Positions 9,564 to 19,755 of a DNA stretch of 64,000 nt are shown piece by piece (position 1 is the stretch's first letter; every line of letters begins with the position of its first letter). The DNA lies in assembly GCA_030727405.1 (NCBI GenBank), contig JANRBR010000011.1:101752-165751 (forward strand), written 5' to 3'. Source of the stretch: Crocinitomicaceae bacterium. Its GTDB lineage: Bacteria; Bacteroidota; Bacteroidia; Flavobacteriales_D; Crocinitomicaceae. A program made the translations under genes and the position numbers. The notes under the pieces were generated by a model. That model did no database searches, was not told where the DNA came from, and worked only from the letters and a program-made list of their open reading frames with translations.

Positions 9564-10196
9564 ATGAAAAAAATCATTGAAGATTTAAAGTGGCGTTATG
9601 CCACCAAAAAATACGATCCAAGCAAAAAACTGAGCGAAGAACAAGTAGCTACCATTAAAGAATCGCTGCGCCTCACTCCTACTGCTTATGGATTACAAGC
9701 CTTGAAGTTTTTAATGATCGAAACACCAGAAATCCGTGAGGAAATTAAAGGCATTGCATTCGGACAAGCACAAGTGGTAGATGCGTCTCATTTAATCGTA
9801 ATTTGCTCACATACTCACATCGATGAACCCTACATTGATGCTTATGCTCAACGCGTTGCACGACATCGCAACACTCCGGAAGATAAACTGATTCAATTCA
9901 GTGAATTCCTGAAAAAGAACTTGCTTCATTTGGAACAAGAAAAAGTCGAGCCTTGGAACGACCATCAAGCATACATTGCCCTAGGTCAATTGTTACATAC
10001 CTGCGCAAGCATGCGCGTGGACGCAACACCGATGGAAGGATTTGACGCTGCTAAACTTGATGAACTTCTTCAACTAAAAGAAAAAGGACTGAAAAGTGTT
10101 TTATTGTGTCCTGTTGGTTTCAGATCGGAAGAAGATGCATACCAACATCTGGCAAAGGTGCGTAAATCAACGGAGGAGGCTTTCGAAACCATCTAG
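9564..10196 (+). CDS. Nitroreductase family NAD(P)H-dependent oxidoreductase
   Basis: RYATKKYDPSKKLSEEQVATIKESLRLTPTAYGLQ nitroreductase fold signature. Confidence 0.9.
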   Translation: MKKIIEDLKWRYATKKYDPSKKLSEEQVATIKESLRLTPTAYGLQALKFLMIETPEIREEIKGIAFGQAQVVDASHLIVICSHTHIDEPYIDAYAQRVARHRNTPEDKLIQFSEFLKKNLLHLEQEKVEPWNDHQAYIALGQLLHTCASMRVDATPMEGFDAAKLDELLQLKEKGLKSVLLCPVGFRSEEDAYQHLAKVRKSTEEAFETI

Positions 10197-10283
10197 TTTT
10201 TCCACATTTTTACGTGTATAAATTTGCGTGCTTGAAATTCCCTTCGAGCGTCACACGCACATTGAAATTCAGTATATTTGAGA

Positions 10284-12464
10284 ATGCAGAAGATTCTCAA
10301 AGCTTTTCTACTTTGTACGTTCATCCTTTTCACGAGAGGATTCAGTCTATATTCGCAAACGAAAATGAGCGCTAGCAACCGTTTGGATTTAGAACAAATT
10401 CAGGAACAATTGTTGTTGAACAAAGGAACAATTGATGGTTCGTTATTGTCTCGATATCCAATTCAAAAAATCAAAGGGGCTTATTACTTATCTTTTTTGG
10501 CGAGAACCTCGAATGACTTTGACCGCACCGAACTGTTGAAAAAGGAGTTTATCGTTGGGCATCCAATTGCACAAATCATTAGTTTGAAGGTTCCGATCAA
10601 CAAGCTAAATCAACTTTCAAACATCAAAGGACTTCAATACATCGAGATTGCAGGAAAAATCCAAAATGCACTTGATAAAGCCATTGTTGACATACGCGCA
10701 GACAGTGTTCATCAGGGAATTGGTTTGCCTCAAGGGTATTCCGGGAAGGACGTTTACATAGGAGTGACGGACTGGGGATTTGATTACACCTCTCCCGTAT
10801 TTTACGATACAGCCATGCAACAATCACGCATCATCGCTGCTTGGGATCAATATAAAACGAGCGGACCAAATCCACAAGGATTCTCTTATGGTACCGAATA
10901 CTCCACTGTTGCTTCACTATTAGCCGCAGGAAGTGACACCTCCAACATTTACTCTTATGCCACACACGGAACACATGTTTCTTCCATCGCTGGTGGTGGT
11001 GGCGCAGGAACGCCGTATAAAGGGGTCGCATTTGACGCCAACTTTCTATTCGTCACTTTCTTAGTGGATGAAGCAGCCGTTTTAGATGCCTGGGAATGGA
11101 TGTATCAAAAGGCGCAGGCGGATGGAAAACGCTTAGTGATCAATATGTCTTGGGGACTTTATCATTTCGGAACCTTGGATGGAACATCGATGCTGAGTCA
11201 AGCCATTACGGCCTACACAGACTTAGGTGTTGTATTCGCTAATTCCGGAGGAAATAATGGGAATGTGAATTTTCACATCAAAAAAACCTTCAATCAGGAC
11301 CAGTTCAAATCCCGGATCGAATTTTATTCCTATGCAGCAAATGCGAACATGTGGGGACAAAGTGTTCACGCATGGGGCGAACCAGGGAATTCCTTCTCCA
11401 ATGGCATTATCGTGACGAACAATGCTGGAAGTACCTTGGTCGAAAGTCCATTATACAGTACCGCGACAACAACGAATTACATTGATTCGTTCTTAGTGAG
11501 TGGAGTGGATACCATTTGGTTTAACATCACGGCGGATGCTGCTCATCCACTGAATGGTCGTCCACAAATGCGATTACGTGTAAAAAATACCAATACCGCA
11601 CTTCGTGTCTTGTTGAAGTCTTCTGCGGATGCAGGAACCGTTCACTATTGGAATGTGACAGAATTAACCACGGATGTTGGTAATTGGGGAATGCCTTTTT
11701 CCTTTTCTTACGGTGGAACGATCTCTGGCGATAAATTAAATGGCATCAGCGAACCTTCGTGTTCCGAAGATGTCATCAGCGTTGCTGCCTACGCTTCCCA
11801 ATATTTAAGTGCAAGTGGCAACCCAATTGGTGGAGCGATTGCATCCTTTTCCTCGGTTGGACCGCGCTACGACGGTGAAATGAAGCCAGACATCTCCGCA
11901 CCAGGTGTCGCCATTGCATCAGCGATGTCCTCTTTCACCGATGCGACTTTTTCATCGGTTGCCAATGTTAGCTTTAACAACAAAACGTACCACTTTGCCA
12001 AACTTTCAGGTACATCCATGGCTTCTCCAATGGTAGCCGGTGTCGCTGCCCTTATACTTGAAGCAAATCCCTATCTATCCGCAAGACAAGTGAAGGAAAT
12101 CATCATGCAAACGGCTCGACAAGACAACTTAACTGGATCGATTCCAACGGGTGGAAGTCCGATTTGGGGAGCGGGAAAAATTAACGCTTATGCGGCGGTA
12201 AAATTGGCACTTCAGACCGTTGGCATAGAAAACATCAAACATGAGATCGATTGGAATGTTTATCCAAATCCAGTAATGAATGAATTGCATTTTACCATTG
12301 TGGAACTACCGAAAAAAGCAGAAATCATCGACATGAAAGGCACCATGTATGAAAAGCACATCTTTGATGGGAAATTATACGTTTCTGATCTTCCGGCTGG
12401 AACATACTTCATTCGATTGATCATCGATGGTAAAGTACAACAAGAACGTTTTATCAAGCAATAA
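10284..12464 (+). CDS. S8 family (subtilisin-like) serine peptidase with T9SS type A C-terminal domain
   Basis: Signal peptide; catalytic Asp (VTDWGFD), His (HGTHVSSIAGG), Ser (SGTSMASPMVAGVAAL); C-term NVYPNPVMNE...LPAGTYFIRLIIDGKVQQERFIKQ. Confidence 0.93.
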   Translation: MQKILKAFLLCTFILFTRGFSLYSQTKMSASNRLDLEQIQEQLLLNKGTIDGSLLSRYPIQKIKGAYYLSFLARTSNDFDRTELLKKEFIVGHPIAQIISLKVPINKLNQLSNIKGLQYIEIAGKIQNALDKAIVDIRADSVHQGIGLPQGYSGKDVYIGVTDWGFDYTSPVFYDTAMQQSRIIAAWDQYKTSGPNPQGFSYGTEYSTVASLLAAGSDTSNIYSYATHGTHVSSIAGGGGAGTPYKGVAFDANFLFVTFLVDEAAVLDAWEWMYQKAQADGKRLVINMSWGLYHFGTLDGTSMLSQAITAYTDLGVVFANSGGNNGNVNFHIKKTFNQDQFKSRIEFYSYAANANMWGQSVHAWGEPGNSFSNGIIVTNNAGSTLVESPLYSTATTTNYIDSFLVSGVDTIWFNITADAAHPLNGRPQMRLRVKNTNTALRVLLKSSADAGTVHYWNVTELTTDVGNWGMPFSFSYGGTISGDKLNGISEPSCSEDVISVAAYASQYLSASGNPIGGAIASFSSVGPRYDGEMKPDISAPGVAIASAMSSFTDATFSSVANVSFNNKTYHFAKLSGTSMASPMVAGVAALILEANPYLSARQVKEIIMQTARQDNLTGSIPTGGSPIWGAGKINAYAAVKLALQTVGIENIKHEIDWNVYPNPVMNELHFTIVELPKKAEIIDMKGTMYEKHIFDGKLYVSDLPAGTYFIRLIIDGKVQQERFIKQ

Positions 12465-12959
12465 ATGAACATTCGTCTAGCTACTGCACTTGAATTACCT
12501 ATTCTTGAATCACTGGCACGTGCCATTTGGCCTCACACCTACGCTGACATCATCACCAAAGAACAAATGGACTTCATGCTGAATTGGATGTATTCCACGG
12601 AAACACTTCTCAAACAACAAAAAGCTGGACACGAATTTTACATTCTACAGAAGGATGACCTAGAAATTGGCTTCCTGGCGATTGAACAAGAAGGCGCAGA
12701 ATTGAAAGTGAACAAAATCTATGTCCTGCCCTCTCAACAAGGAATTGGCGCTGGGAAAAAACTCATGAATAAAGCCATCGAACGCGCGAATGCAAAGCGT
12801 TGTTCCCATATTTTTCTACAAGTGAATCGCGCCAATAAAGCGAAGTTCTTTTACGATAAATTGGGGTTCACCATCCGAAGAGAAGAGAAATTCGACATTG
12901 GCCATGGCTTTTTCATGGATGATTATGTGATGGAGTTGAAAGTTGATAAGGCTCTTTAG
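12465..12959 (+). CDS. GNAT family N-acetyltransferase
   Basis: LKVNKIYVLPSQQGIGAGKKLMNKAIERA acetyl-CoA binding motif. Confidence 0.9.
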   Translation: MNIRLATALELPILESLARAIWPHTYADIITKEQMDFMLNWMYSTETLLKQQKAGHEFYILQKDDLEIGFLAIEQEGAELKVNKIYVLPSQQGIGAGKKLMNKAIERANAKRCSHIFLQVNRANKAKFFYDKLGFTIRREEKFDIGHGFFMDDYVMELKVDKAL

Positions 12960-13002
12960 TTCTAAAGGCATTTTCCTTATCTTCGCTACCAAAATCTGAC
13001 CT

Positions 13003-14010
13003 ATGCTGAAAATCGACATGCACTCACATATCATTCCGAAGAATTTACCGAATTGGACGGAGAAATTTGGCTACGGGAAATTCATTTACTTGAATCACAA
13101 TGAGGACCGAAGTGCAGATATGATGCAAGGTGGGCAATTTTTCAGACGCATCAAAGAAAATTGCTGGGACGAAGACTTACGACTGGGTGAATACGAACAA
13201 TTTCAAACACAAACACAAGTAGTTTGTACGATTCCCGTGCTTTTCTCCTATTGGGCAGAACCGAAACACGGATTAGAATTGTCCGAATATTTAAATAACC
13301 ACATTGCCGAATTGGTTGCGAAATACCCAAAAAACTACATTGGACTAGCGACCATCCCAATGCAGGACACCGAATTAGCCATCAAAGAATTGGAACGCGC
13401 CAAAGCCATTGGACACGTCGGAATTCAGATTGGATCCAACATCAACGACGAGAATTTGAGTGAAGAACGTTTCTTCCCGATCTTCGAAGCCTGTGAACGC
13501 CTTGGCATGGCGGTGATGATTCACCCATGGCAAATGATGGGCTTTGACAGCATGAAAAAGTATTGGCTACCTTGGTTAGTGGGAATGCCCGCAGAAACGT
13601 CTCGTGCTGCTTGCTCGATGATTTTCGGTGGTGTTCTGGAACGATTACCAAACCTACGCGTATGTTTTTCCCATGCCGGTGGGTCATTTCTTCCCACTTT
13701 AGGTCGCATCGAACATGGATTCAATTGTCGTCCCGATTTAGTAGCGATTGATAACGAAGTGAATCCACGTGATTACGTTGGTAAATTTTGGGTGGATTGC
13801 ATCACACACGATATCGATGCATTGAAATACATCCTGAAGATGCAAGGTTCGAAACGTGTTTGCTTAGGATCTGACTATCCCTTTCCTTTGGGGGATTTAG
13901 AAATCGGGAAATTCATCGAAGAAAGTGATTTATCAACGCAGGACAAAGAAAATATCTTTTCCAATTCCACCTTGGAATGGTTAAATTTAAATAAATCCCT
14001 GTTTCTGTAG
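13003..14010 (+). CDS. Amidohydrolase family protein, ACMSD-like (2-amino-3-carboxymuconate-6-semialdehyde decarboxylase)
   Basis: MHSHIIPK, ENCWD, PVLFSYWAEP, IHPWQMMG, KYWLPWLVGMPAETSRAACSMIFGGVLERLPNLRVCFSHAGG, LGSDYPFPLGDLE, closely resembling ACMSD. Confidence 0.88.
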   Translation: MLKIDMHSHIIPKNLPNWTEKFGYGKFIYLNHNEDRSADMMQGGQFFRRIKENCWDEDLRLGEYEQFQTQTQVVCTIPVLFSYWAEPKHGLELSEYLNNHIAELVAKYPKNYIGLATIPMQDTELAIKELERAKAIGHVGIQIGSNINDENLSEERFFPIFEACERLGMAVMIHPWQMMGFDSMKKYWLPWLVGMPAETSRAACSMIFGGVLERLPNLRVCFSHAGGSFLPTLGRIEHGFNCRPDLVAIDNEVNPRDYVGKFWVDCITHDIDALKYILKMQGSKRVCLGSDYPFPLGDLEIGKFIEESDLSTQDKENIFSNSTLEWLNLNKSLFL

Positions 14011-14059
14011 TAATGTAACCAAAATTGAATCATTCATTTTTAACTTTAAACAGTCCATC

Positions 14060-16396
14060 ATGAATAAAACCTTCTATGCTTTAACCATTTATTTATTAAG
14101 TCAGTTTTTTCTGAATCAATATTATTGTCAAAAAAACAGAAATCCATACAATACAGAATCGATAACGATTAAAATTAGTGACCAACTATGGATGACAAAA
14201 AACTTAAATGTGGATCATTTTTCAAACGGTGATTTAATAGCTGAAGCGAAAAATTTTGATGAATGGGAACATGCCCTAATGAATGGAGTTCCATCTTGGT
14301 GTTATTATAATTTTGATAGTTTAAATGCGTTTACCTACGGGAAATTATACAATTGGCATGCTGTAAAGGATTCAAGAGGAATTGCTCCAAAAGGATGGAA
14401 AATTCCCAACCTATCGGATTGGGAGAAATTAGCAAAAAATCTAAGTATAAAATACCCATATTACAGCTCGATAGATGAATTATTAATGAGCACTTCCTCG
14501 CATTGGAAAGACAACAATTTTGGGACAAACTTATCCAATTTCAATGCCGAACCTAGTGGCTACGTTGAAAGTAATAATTTTTCAGGCCTAGGTGAAATTG
14601 CCTATTTTTGGAGTCGTGATAGCTCCCAAAGTGTTTATTTTCAGTTCTATTATTCATCATTTACACTAAGATCTGGTTCATGCATGGATGGATTTAACGG
14701 AAATGGATTTGCTATTAGATGCGTTCATGAAGAATCGGTTCAAATTGACAAAAATGAACATATTCAATTTGACAATCCCTATTTCAAAGACATGAAGTAC
14801 ATTGATCAAAGATCTTCTACTACGGTAGGATCAGTTATTAACACCGATCAAAAAGACAGCATGTTATATTATGATATTTTTAAATCCACTTATCAAAAAC
14901 CCTTCTATTTATCTGATCATGAGGTCACGAATGGGGAATACAAAGCTTTTGTTCATTGGGTGAGAGATTCAATTGCTAGAGAAAAATTATACCATCGGTC
15001 AAGCGAATCAGAAAAGAAAAAATGGGGAAAAAAAACACCATTAAAAATAAGTGGTTATGCCCTCAATTGGAAGACGAAAATCGATTTTAAGGACTCGATT
15101 TTAGATGACATGTATTATCCAATGGACAGTAGATTTTACTCAAATCGAAGAGAATTAGATACTCGACTTTTATTTTTTAATTTTTACGACGAAAAAGGAG
15201 AATTAAACCGAATAAACATTTATCCCGATACACTTGCTAGCATGCGTGAATTTGAATATTCAGTTAATTATTTCTCTAATTATTTTTGGCACGATGCATT
15301 TTCAAATTACCCTGTAACGGGAATTACTTTTGATCAAGCCAAAGCTTATTGCGTTTGGAGAACTCACATGTATGAATTGGAACGATCCAAAAAGAAGCAT
15401 CCATATTTAAGCGTATCATTTAGATTGCCAACGCATGAAGAATGGGACCAAGCTGCAGTTAATAATTTACCCAAGTATGAACGAATTTATGACCCCAATT
15501 CGGATGGTTATTTTTGCAATTATGGCAGTAACTACTTAAGCTCAGGTTTGAAGTCGAAATTTGCCGTAGACGATCATTATGTTAGACACAGTCCACAATA
15601 TTCATTTAAACCTAATTACTATGGACTGTATAACATGTATGGAAATGTGAGTGAATGGGTTGAATCGGATTTATCTCAACAAAATTTTTACCAGGATTAT
15701 TTATTACTCAATTTTTATTTCCCCTCAAAAGACAGTACCTCTAGAAAAGATATCTTCATAACAAATCCTTATGATGGCAAAACAAGTAAAGTCGTTAAAG
15801 GCAGCAATGATCACTGGGAAATTTTGAAAAAAAGAATGCAATATTACCAAATAACTCCTGACTTATCCGATGAGGAGGCCCTTCAGGTTTTTCTCAATTT
15901 CAACTCAATAGATCCAAAATATAAAGACTCTATTTTCAATACTTCCGATTCGAAATTACATTGTTTTGGTAGAGATATGTATTATAAATCATTTAATCAA
16001 AAATCTCCTGATTCATTGTACAATGTAATTTATGGGATTTTTGAATTACATTGTTTTAATTCCATAGATCAGAATTATAGAAACTTAAATTTCCTAAACG
16101 ATTTTAAAAAATTCAAACAAAATAATACATCATTAAATTTTCGTAAGTTTTCGAATAACTGGCCTTGGACTATAGGTGATGATTTTACATTAGTTTGTGG
16201 TGGAAGTTGGATAGACCCAGCCCATTATCTCTTACCTGGCGTTTCTAAAGCTGTACCAATGAGCTTCTCTTCAACTACAATTGGATTCAGAGTTGCTGCT
16301 GACGTGGAAGGCTATATCATTCCAAAAGAGGCGCAAAAAAGACATAAAAAGAAAAAAAAGAAAAAGAAGGATGATTGGGTTTTTAATGACAAATAA
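14060..16396 (+). CDS. FISUMP-domain + GldK/GldJ-like formylglycine-generating-enzyme (FGE/sulfatase-modifying) domain fusion protein
   Basis: N-term GKLYNWHAVKDSRGIAPKGWKIPNLSDWEKL...GYVESNNFSGLGEIAYFWSRD...FAIRCVHE (FISUMP); then FYLSDHEVTNGEYKAFVHWVRDSIAREKL, NIYPDTLASMREFEYSVNYFSNYFWHDAFSNYPVTGITFDQAKAYCVWR, RLPTHEEWDQAA, YGNVSEWVESD, CGGSW, GFRVAAD. Confidence 0.85.
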   Translation: MNKTFYALTIYLLSQFFLNQYYCQKNRNPYNTESITIKISDQLWMTKNLNVDHFSNGDLIAEAKNFDEWEHALMNGVPSWCYYNFDSLNAFTYGKLYNWHAVKDSRGIAPKGWKIPNLSDWEKLAKNLSIKYPYYSSIDELLMSTSSHWKDNNFGTNLSNFNAEPSGYVESNNFSGLGEIAYFWSRDSSQSVYFQFYYSSFTLRSGSCMDGFNGNGFAIRCVHEESVQIDKNEHIQFDNPYFKDMKYIDQRSSTTVGSVINTDQKDSMLYYDIFKSTYQKPFYLSDHEVTNGEYKAFVHWVRDSIAREKLYHRSSESEKKKWGKKTPLKISGYALNWKTKIDFKDSILDDMYYPMDSRFYSNRRELDTRLLFFNFYDEKGELNRINIYPDTLASMREFEYSVNYFSNYFWHDAFSNYPVTGITFDQAKAYCVWRTHMYELERSKKKHPYLSVSFRLPTHEEWDQAAVNNLPKYERIYDPNSDGYFCNYGSNYLSSGLKSKFAVDDHYVRHSPQYSFKPNYYGLYNMYGNVSEWVESDLSQQNFYQDYLLLNFYFPSKDSTSRKDIFITNPYDGKTSKVVKGSNDHWEILKKRMQYYQITPDLSDEEALQVFLNFNSIDPKYKDSIFNTSDSKLHCFGRDMYYKSFNQKSPDSLYNVIYGIFELHCFNSIDQNYRNLNFLNDFKKFKQNNTSLNFRKFSNNWPWTIGDDFTLVCGGSWIDPAHYLLPGVSKAVPMSFSSTTIGFRVAADVEGYIIPKEAQKRHKKKKKKKKDDWVFNDK

Positions 16397-16545
16397 ATTC
16401 CTCTAGTTCGCTACGCTTTTTACCTGCCAACAATCTGTTGATTTATTTCTTTTTGGATATTAAACGGCATTTTTTCGACTGAGAAATGATTAAATTCTAT
16501 TCGTTTAATCTTGTTTCTTAAACCATTTCCAGCTTCCATTGTTAC

Positions 16546-17256
16546 ATGACTATGGAATCAAAAAACTACTTTATCGTTGGTGCATCCTCTGGAATTGGAC
16601 TGGAAATAGCCAAGACATTGCACGCAGAAGGACACCAAGTATTTGGAACGTACTTCACAAAAGAACACGCGGATCTTCCTACAGGAATCCATTACCAGCA
16701 ATTGGATGTTCGTTCAGAGTCCTTGGATTTTGCATTCCTTCCTGATTCCTTAGACGGAATTGTTTATTGTCCAGGAGCCATTTCACTTAAACCCTTCGCG
16801 CGCATTTCCCCTGCGCAATTCAAAGACGACTTTGACTTGCAAGTGTTGGGTGCCATCAAATGCATTCAAGGAAACGTGGCAAGACTAAAAGCAGGATCCA
16901 CTCCATCCATTTTACTTTTTAGCTCCATAGCAGCGACTCAAGGATTGAATTTCCATACACAGGTTTCCGTTTCAAAAGCGGCTTTGGAAGGACTTACCAA
17001 ATCTCTGGCCGCAGAATTAGCGCCGAGCATTCGCGTGAATTGTATTGCTCCATCGTTAACCGATACGCCGTTGGCACAGAACCTTTTGAATTCTGATCAG
17101 AAGAAAGAAGCGAATGGATTGCGTCATCCAATGAAACGTGTGGGAACAGTAGCAGACATGGCAGACTATGCCGCATTTTTACTTTCAGAAAAAGCATCTT
17201 GGGTGACCGGTCAAATCATTGGCATCGACGGTGGCTTATCGACTTTACGGATTTAA
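16546..17256 (+). CDS. SDR family oxidoreductase
   Basis: GASSGIGLEIAKTL Rossmann motif; VSKAALEGLTKSLAAELAPSIRVNCIAP; GIDGG C-term. Confidence 0.92.
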   Translation: MTMESKNYFIVGASSGIGLEIAKTLHAEGHQVFGTYFTKEHADLPTGIHYQQLDVRSESLDFAFLPDSLDGIVYCPGAISLKPFARISPAQFKDDFDLQVLGAIKCIQGNVARLKAGSTPSILLFSSIAATQGLNFHTQVSVSKAALEGLTKSLAAELAPSIRVNCIAPSLTDTPLAQNLLNSDQKKEANGLRHPMKRVGTVADMADYAAFLLSEKASWVTGQIIGIDGGLSTLRI

Positions 17257-17601
17257 ACGCAACACCAGTGTAAACACAGCGATTCCAGCTAATATTGACA
17301 CCAGTACATTCAGTGCGAAGATGCTGTATTGTCCGTTTGAAAGCAGGAGAAAATTCTCGTGGGAAAAGGTACTAAAGGTACTGAAACCACCACAGAATCC
17401 AGCAAGTAATAAGGGATGAAGCCAATCTGTTTTGGCGATTTTCGAACTGAAATAAAGCACTAAGGCAAAAACCACACACGCCAATAGATTACTCCAAAAC
17501 GTTGCCCATGGAAAACCTTGTTTGTAAGGCAGAGCTTTGCTTATTCCAAAACGCGCCAAGCTCCCGAGTCCACCGCCAATAAAAACAAATACCCAATTCA
17601 T
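17245..17601 (-). CDS. crcB: Fluoride efflux transporter CrcB
   Basis: GGGLGSLARFGIS, FWSNLLAC, LLAGFCGGFSTFSTFSHE. Confidence 0.94.
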   Translation of the reverse strand: MNWVFVFIGGGLGSLARFGISKALPYKQGFPWATFWSNLLACVVFALVLYFSSKIAKTDWLHPLLLAGFCGGFSTFSTFSHENFLLLSNGQYSIFALNVLVSILAGIAVFTLVLRLNP

Positions 17602-18185
17602 TCTTTAGAGATGATGATAAAACGCGTTAATACATAGCGGCGCATGAAATACCCAATGAACACACCAAGCATGGCACCGACAAGCAAGTCAGTAAGGTAA
17701 TGTACACCTAAGTACATTCTGCTATACATGACCAAGGCAACAAGCGCAACGAGTGCCCACCTCATCCATGACGCGCGAAAGAAGGACCAGAAAAACGCCA
17801 CAAATCCAGCGAAGTTGGCCGCATGCGAAGAGACGAATCCGTATTTTCCACCTACGTATGGCGAACCATCCGAAAATAGATGGTAATGAAGCTGTTCAGC
17901 TATTTTTACATTATGAGAAGGACGAAAACGGTGAAAGACTTCTTTGAAAAGTTGAGTGGAAATAACGTCACATAAGATGATCATAAAGGTTCCGAAAAGC
18001 AAAAGCATGGCAATTTCCTTTCCCGTCTTTTTTTGGCTTCTAAACAAAAGAACCAACCATAATAAGAGAGGAACAATCAACCATTTAGAGGAAACAAGCC
18101 ACATCAAATCATCCAACAATGCCGTATGCTGGGCATTCACCCATAGCACCAAATATTCATCCCAAGAATTAATGAGCGATCTCAT
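17598..18185 (-). CDS. Phosphatase PAP2 family protein
   Basis: [42 protein letters not shown]2 motifs. Confidence 0.92.
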   Translation of the reverse strand: MRSLINSWDEYLVLWVNAQHTALLDDLMWLVSSKWLIVPLLLWLVLLFRSQKKTGKEIAMLLLFGTFMIILCDVISTQLFKEVFHRFRPSHNVKIAEQLHYHLFSDGSPYVGGKYGFVSSHAANFAGFVAFFWSFFRASWMRWALVALVALVMYSRMYLGVHYLTDLLVGAMLGVFIGYFMRRYVLTRFIIISKE

Positions 18186-19170
18186 CGTTTAGGTGCTTCC
18201 AAATCAAATCTTTTAACTCTACAATTCCTTTTTGAGCCACCGCCGAAATAAACACATACGGTACATTCGGTAAGTCTTGCTTCATTTGAGCAATCAATTC
18301 ATCGTCCAGCATATCACTTTTGGAAATCGCTAATAAGCGTTCCTTGTTCAATAATTCAGGATTGTACTGTTTCAACTCGTTTAGCAAAATATCGTATTCT
18401 TTTTTGATGTCGTCACTATCCGCAGGAATCATAAATAGCAACAAGGAATTTCGTTCAATGTGACGCAAGAATCGAAGTCCCAGTCCTTTTCCTTCATGCG
18501 CTCCTTCAATGATTCCAGGAATGTCTGCCATTACAAAGGAACGGTGATCACGGTAGGAAACAATTCCTAAGTTAGGACGCAAGGTTGTAAAAGCATAATC
18601 CCCAATTTCTGGTTTCGCTTCCGTCACAACAGACAACAAGGTACTTTTTCCAGCATTTGGAAATCCTACCAAACCAACATCTGCTAGAAGTTTCAATTCT
18701 AAAATCTTCCATCCTTCTTGACCAGATTCACCTGGCTGCGCATAACGCGGAGTTTGATTGGTTGGCGACTTAAAATTGTCATTTCCCATTCCACCTTTAC
18801 CTCCCGGCTGGATGATTACCGTTTCTCCATCCTCTGTTATTTCGAAAAGAACTTCGCCTGTTTCTCCATCTTTGGCTAATGTTCCAAGTGGAACATCGAT
18901 GTACTTATCTTCACCTTGTGAACCAGTTTTCAGGTTTCCAGCCCCATGAGCACCGTGTCCGGCTTTCACGTGTTTCTGGAATTTCAGGTGAAGTAAGGTC
19001 CACAGTTGTTTATTTCCACGCAAGTAGATGTGTCCACCACGTCCACCATCTCCCCCATCAGGACCACCTTTTGGGATGTATTTTTCACGGCGAAAATGTG
19101 TCGAACCTCCACCTCCGTTACCAGAAGTACAGTGGATTTTTACGTAATCAACGAAATTGTCAGATGCCAT
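18169..19170 (-). CDS. obgE: GTPase ObgE
   Basis: Gly-rich Obg domain; [38 protein letters not shown]. Confidence 0.97.
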   Translation of the reverse strand: MASDNFVDYVKIHCTSGNGGGGSTHFRREKYIPKGGPDGGDGGRGGHIYLRGNKQLWTLLHLKFQKHVKAGHGAHGAGNLKTGSQGEDKYIDVPLGTLAKDGETGEVLFEITEDGETVIIQPGGKGGMGNDNFKSPTNQTPRYAQPGESGQEGWKILELKLLADVGLVGFPNAGKSTLLSVVTEAKPEIGDYAFTTLRPNLGIVSYRDHRSFVMADIPGIIEGAHEGKGLGLRFLRHIERNSLLLFMIPADSDDIKKEYDILLNELKQYNPELLNKERLLAISKSDMLDDELIAQMKQDLPNVPYVFISAVAQKGIVELKDLIWKHLNDEIAH

Positions 19171-19179
19171 TGTTAGGCT

Positions 19180-19752
19180 TTAAATTGAATCAATTGCTTG
19201 AAACAAACGGTTAGTAATTTCATCAATACTTCCAATTCCATTGATGGATATAAACTTGTTTTGAGCTTGATAAAACGATTTAACAGGAGCGGTTTCCTGG
19301 TTATACACGTTGATGCGGTTTTGAATGACTTCAGGATTGGCATCATCTGCTCTTCCACTTACTTCAGCACGCTTCAACAAACGCGTTTTCAACTCACTTT
19401 CTTCTACTTCTAATGCCAACATCACGCTGATACCCGTTCCTAATTCATTTAAGAAGGTATCCAACGCTTCCGCTTGCGCATTTGTACGAGGAAATCCATC
19501 AAAGATGAAACCTCTCGGTGACTCGTGTTTCACTACTTCTGAACGAAGCATATCAATCGTCACTGAATCTGGCACCAATTGTCCTTGATCCATGTAACTC
19601 TTCGCTAAAGTACCAAGTGCTGTCTCGCCTTTAATGTTCGCACGGAAAATATCTCCCGTAGACAAATGAACCAAACCATATTTTTCAATCAAACGTTCCG
19701 ATTGCGTTCCTTTTCCTGCTCCTGGAGGTCCAAATAGTACAATGTTTAACAT
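19180..19752 (-). CDS. adk: Adenylate kinase
   Basis: LFGPPGAGKGTQSERL, STGDIFRANI, GFIFDGFPRTNAQAEAL. Confidence 0.97.
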   Translation of the reverse strand: MLNIVLFGPPGAGKGTQSERLIEKYGLVHLSTGDIFRANIKGETALGTLAKSYMDQGQLVPDSVTIDMLRSEVVKHESPRGFIFDGFPRTNAQAEALDTFLNELGTGISVMLALEVEESELKTRLLKRAEVSGRADDANPEVIQNRINVYNQETAPVKSFYQAQNKFISINGIGSIDEITNRLFQAIDSI

Positions 19753-19755
19753 AAG

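Noticed and set aside
10273-10280. TATATTTG promoter-like motif directly before the S8 peptidase start
   Set aside because: It would place the TSS at or after the ATG (10284) that begins the signal peptide, and there is no well-spaced -33 element; probably coincidental
16335-16372. Poly-A/G-rich tract encoding poly-Lys at the end of the FISUMP-GldK-like gene as a possible frameshift or phase-variation site
   Set aside because: The frame stays open through the tract to a nearby natural stop, the A runs are broken by G, and it is too close to the C-terminus to matter much
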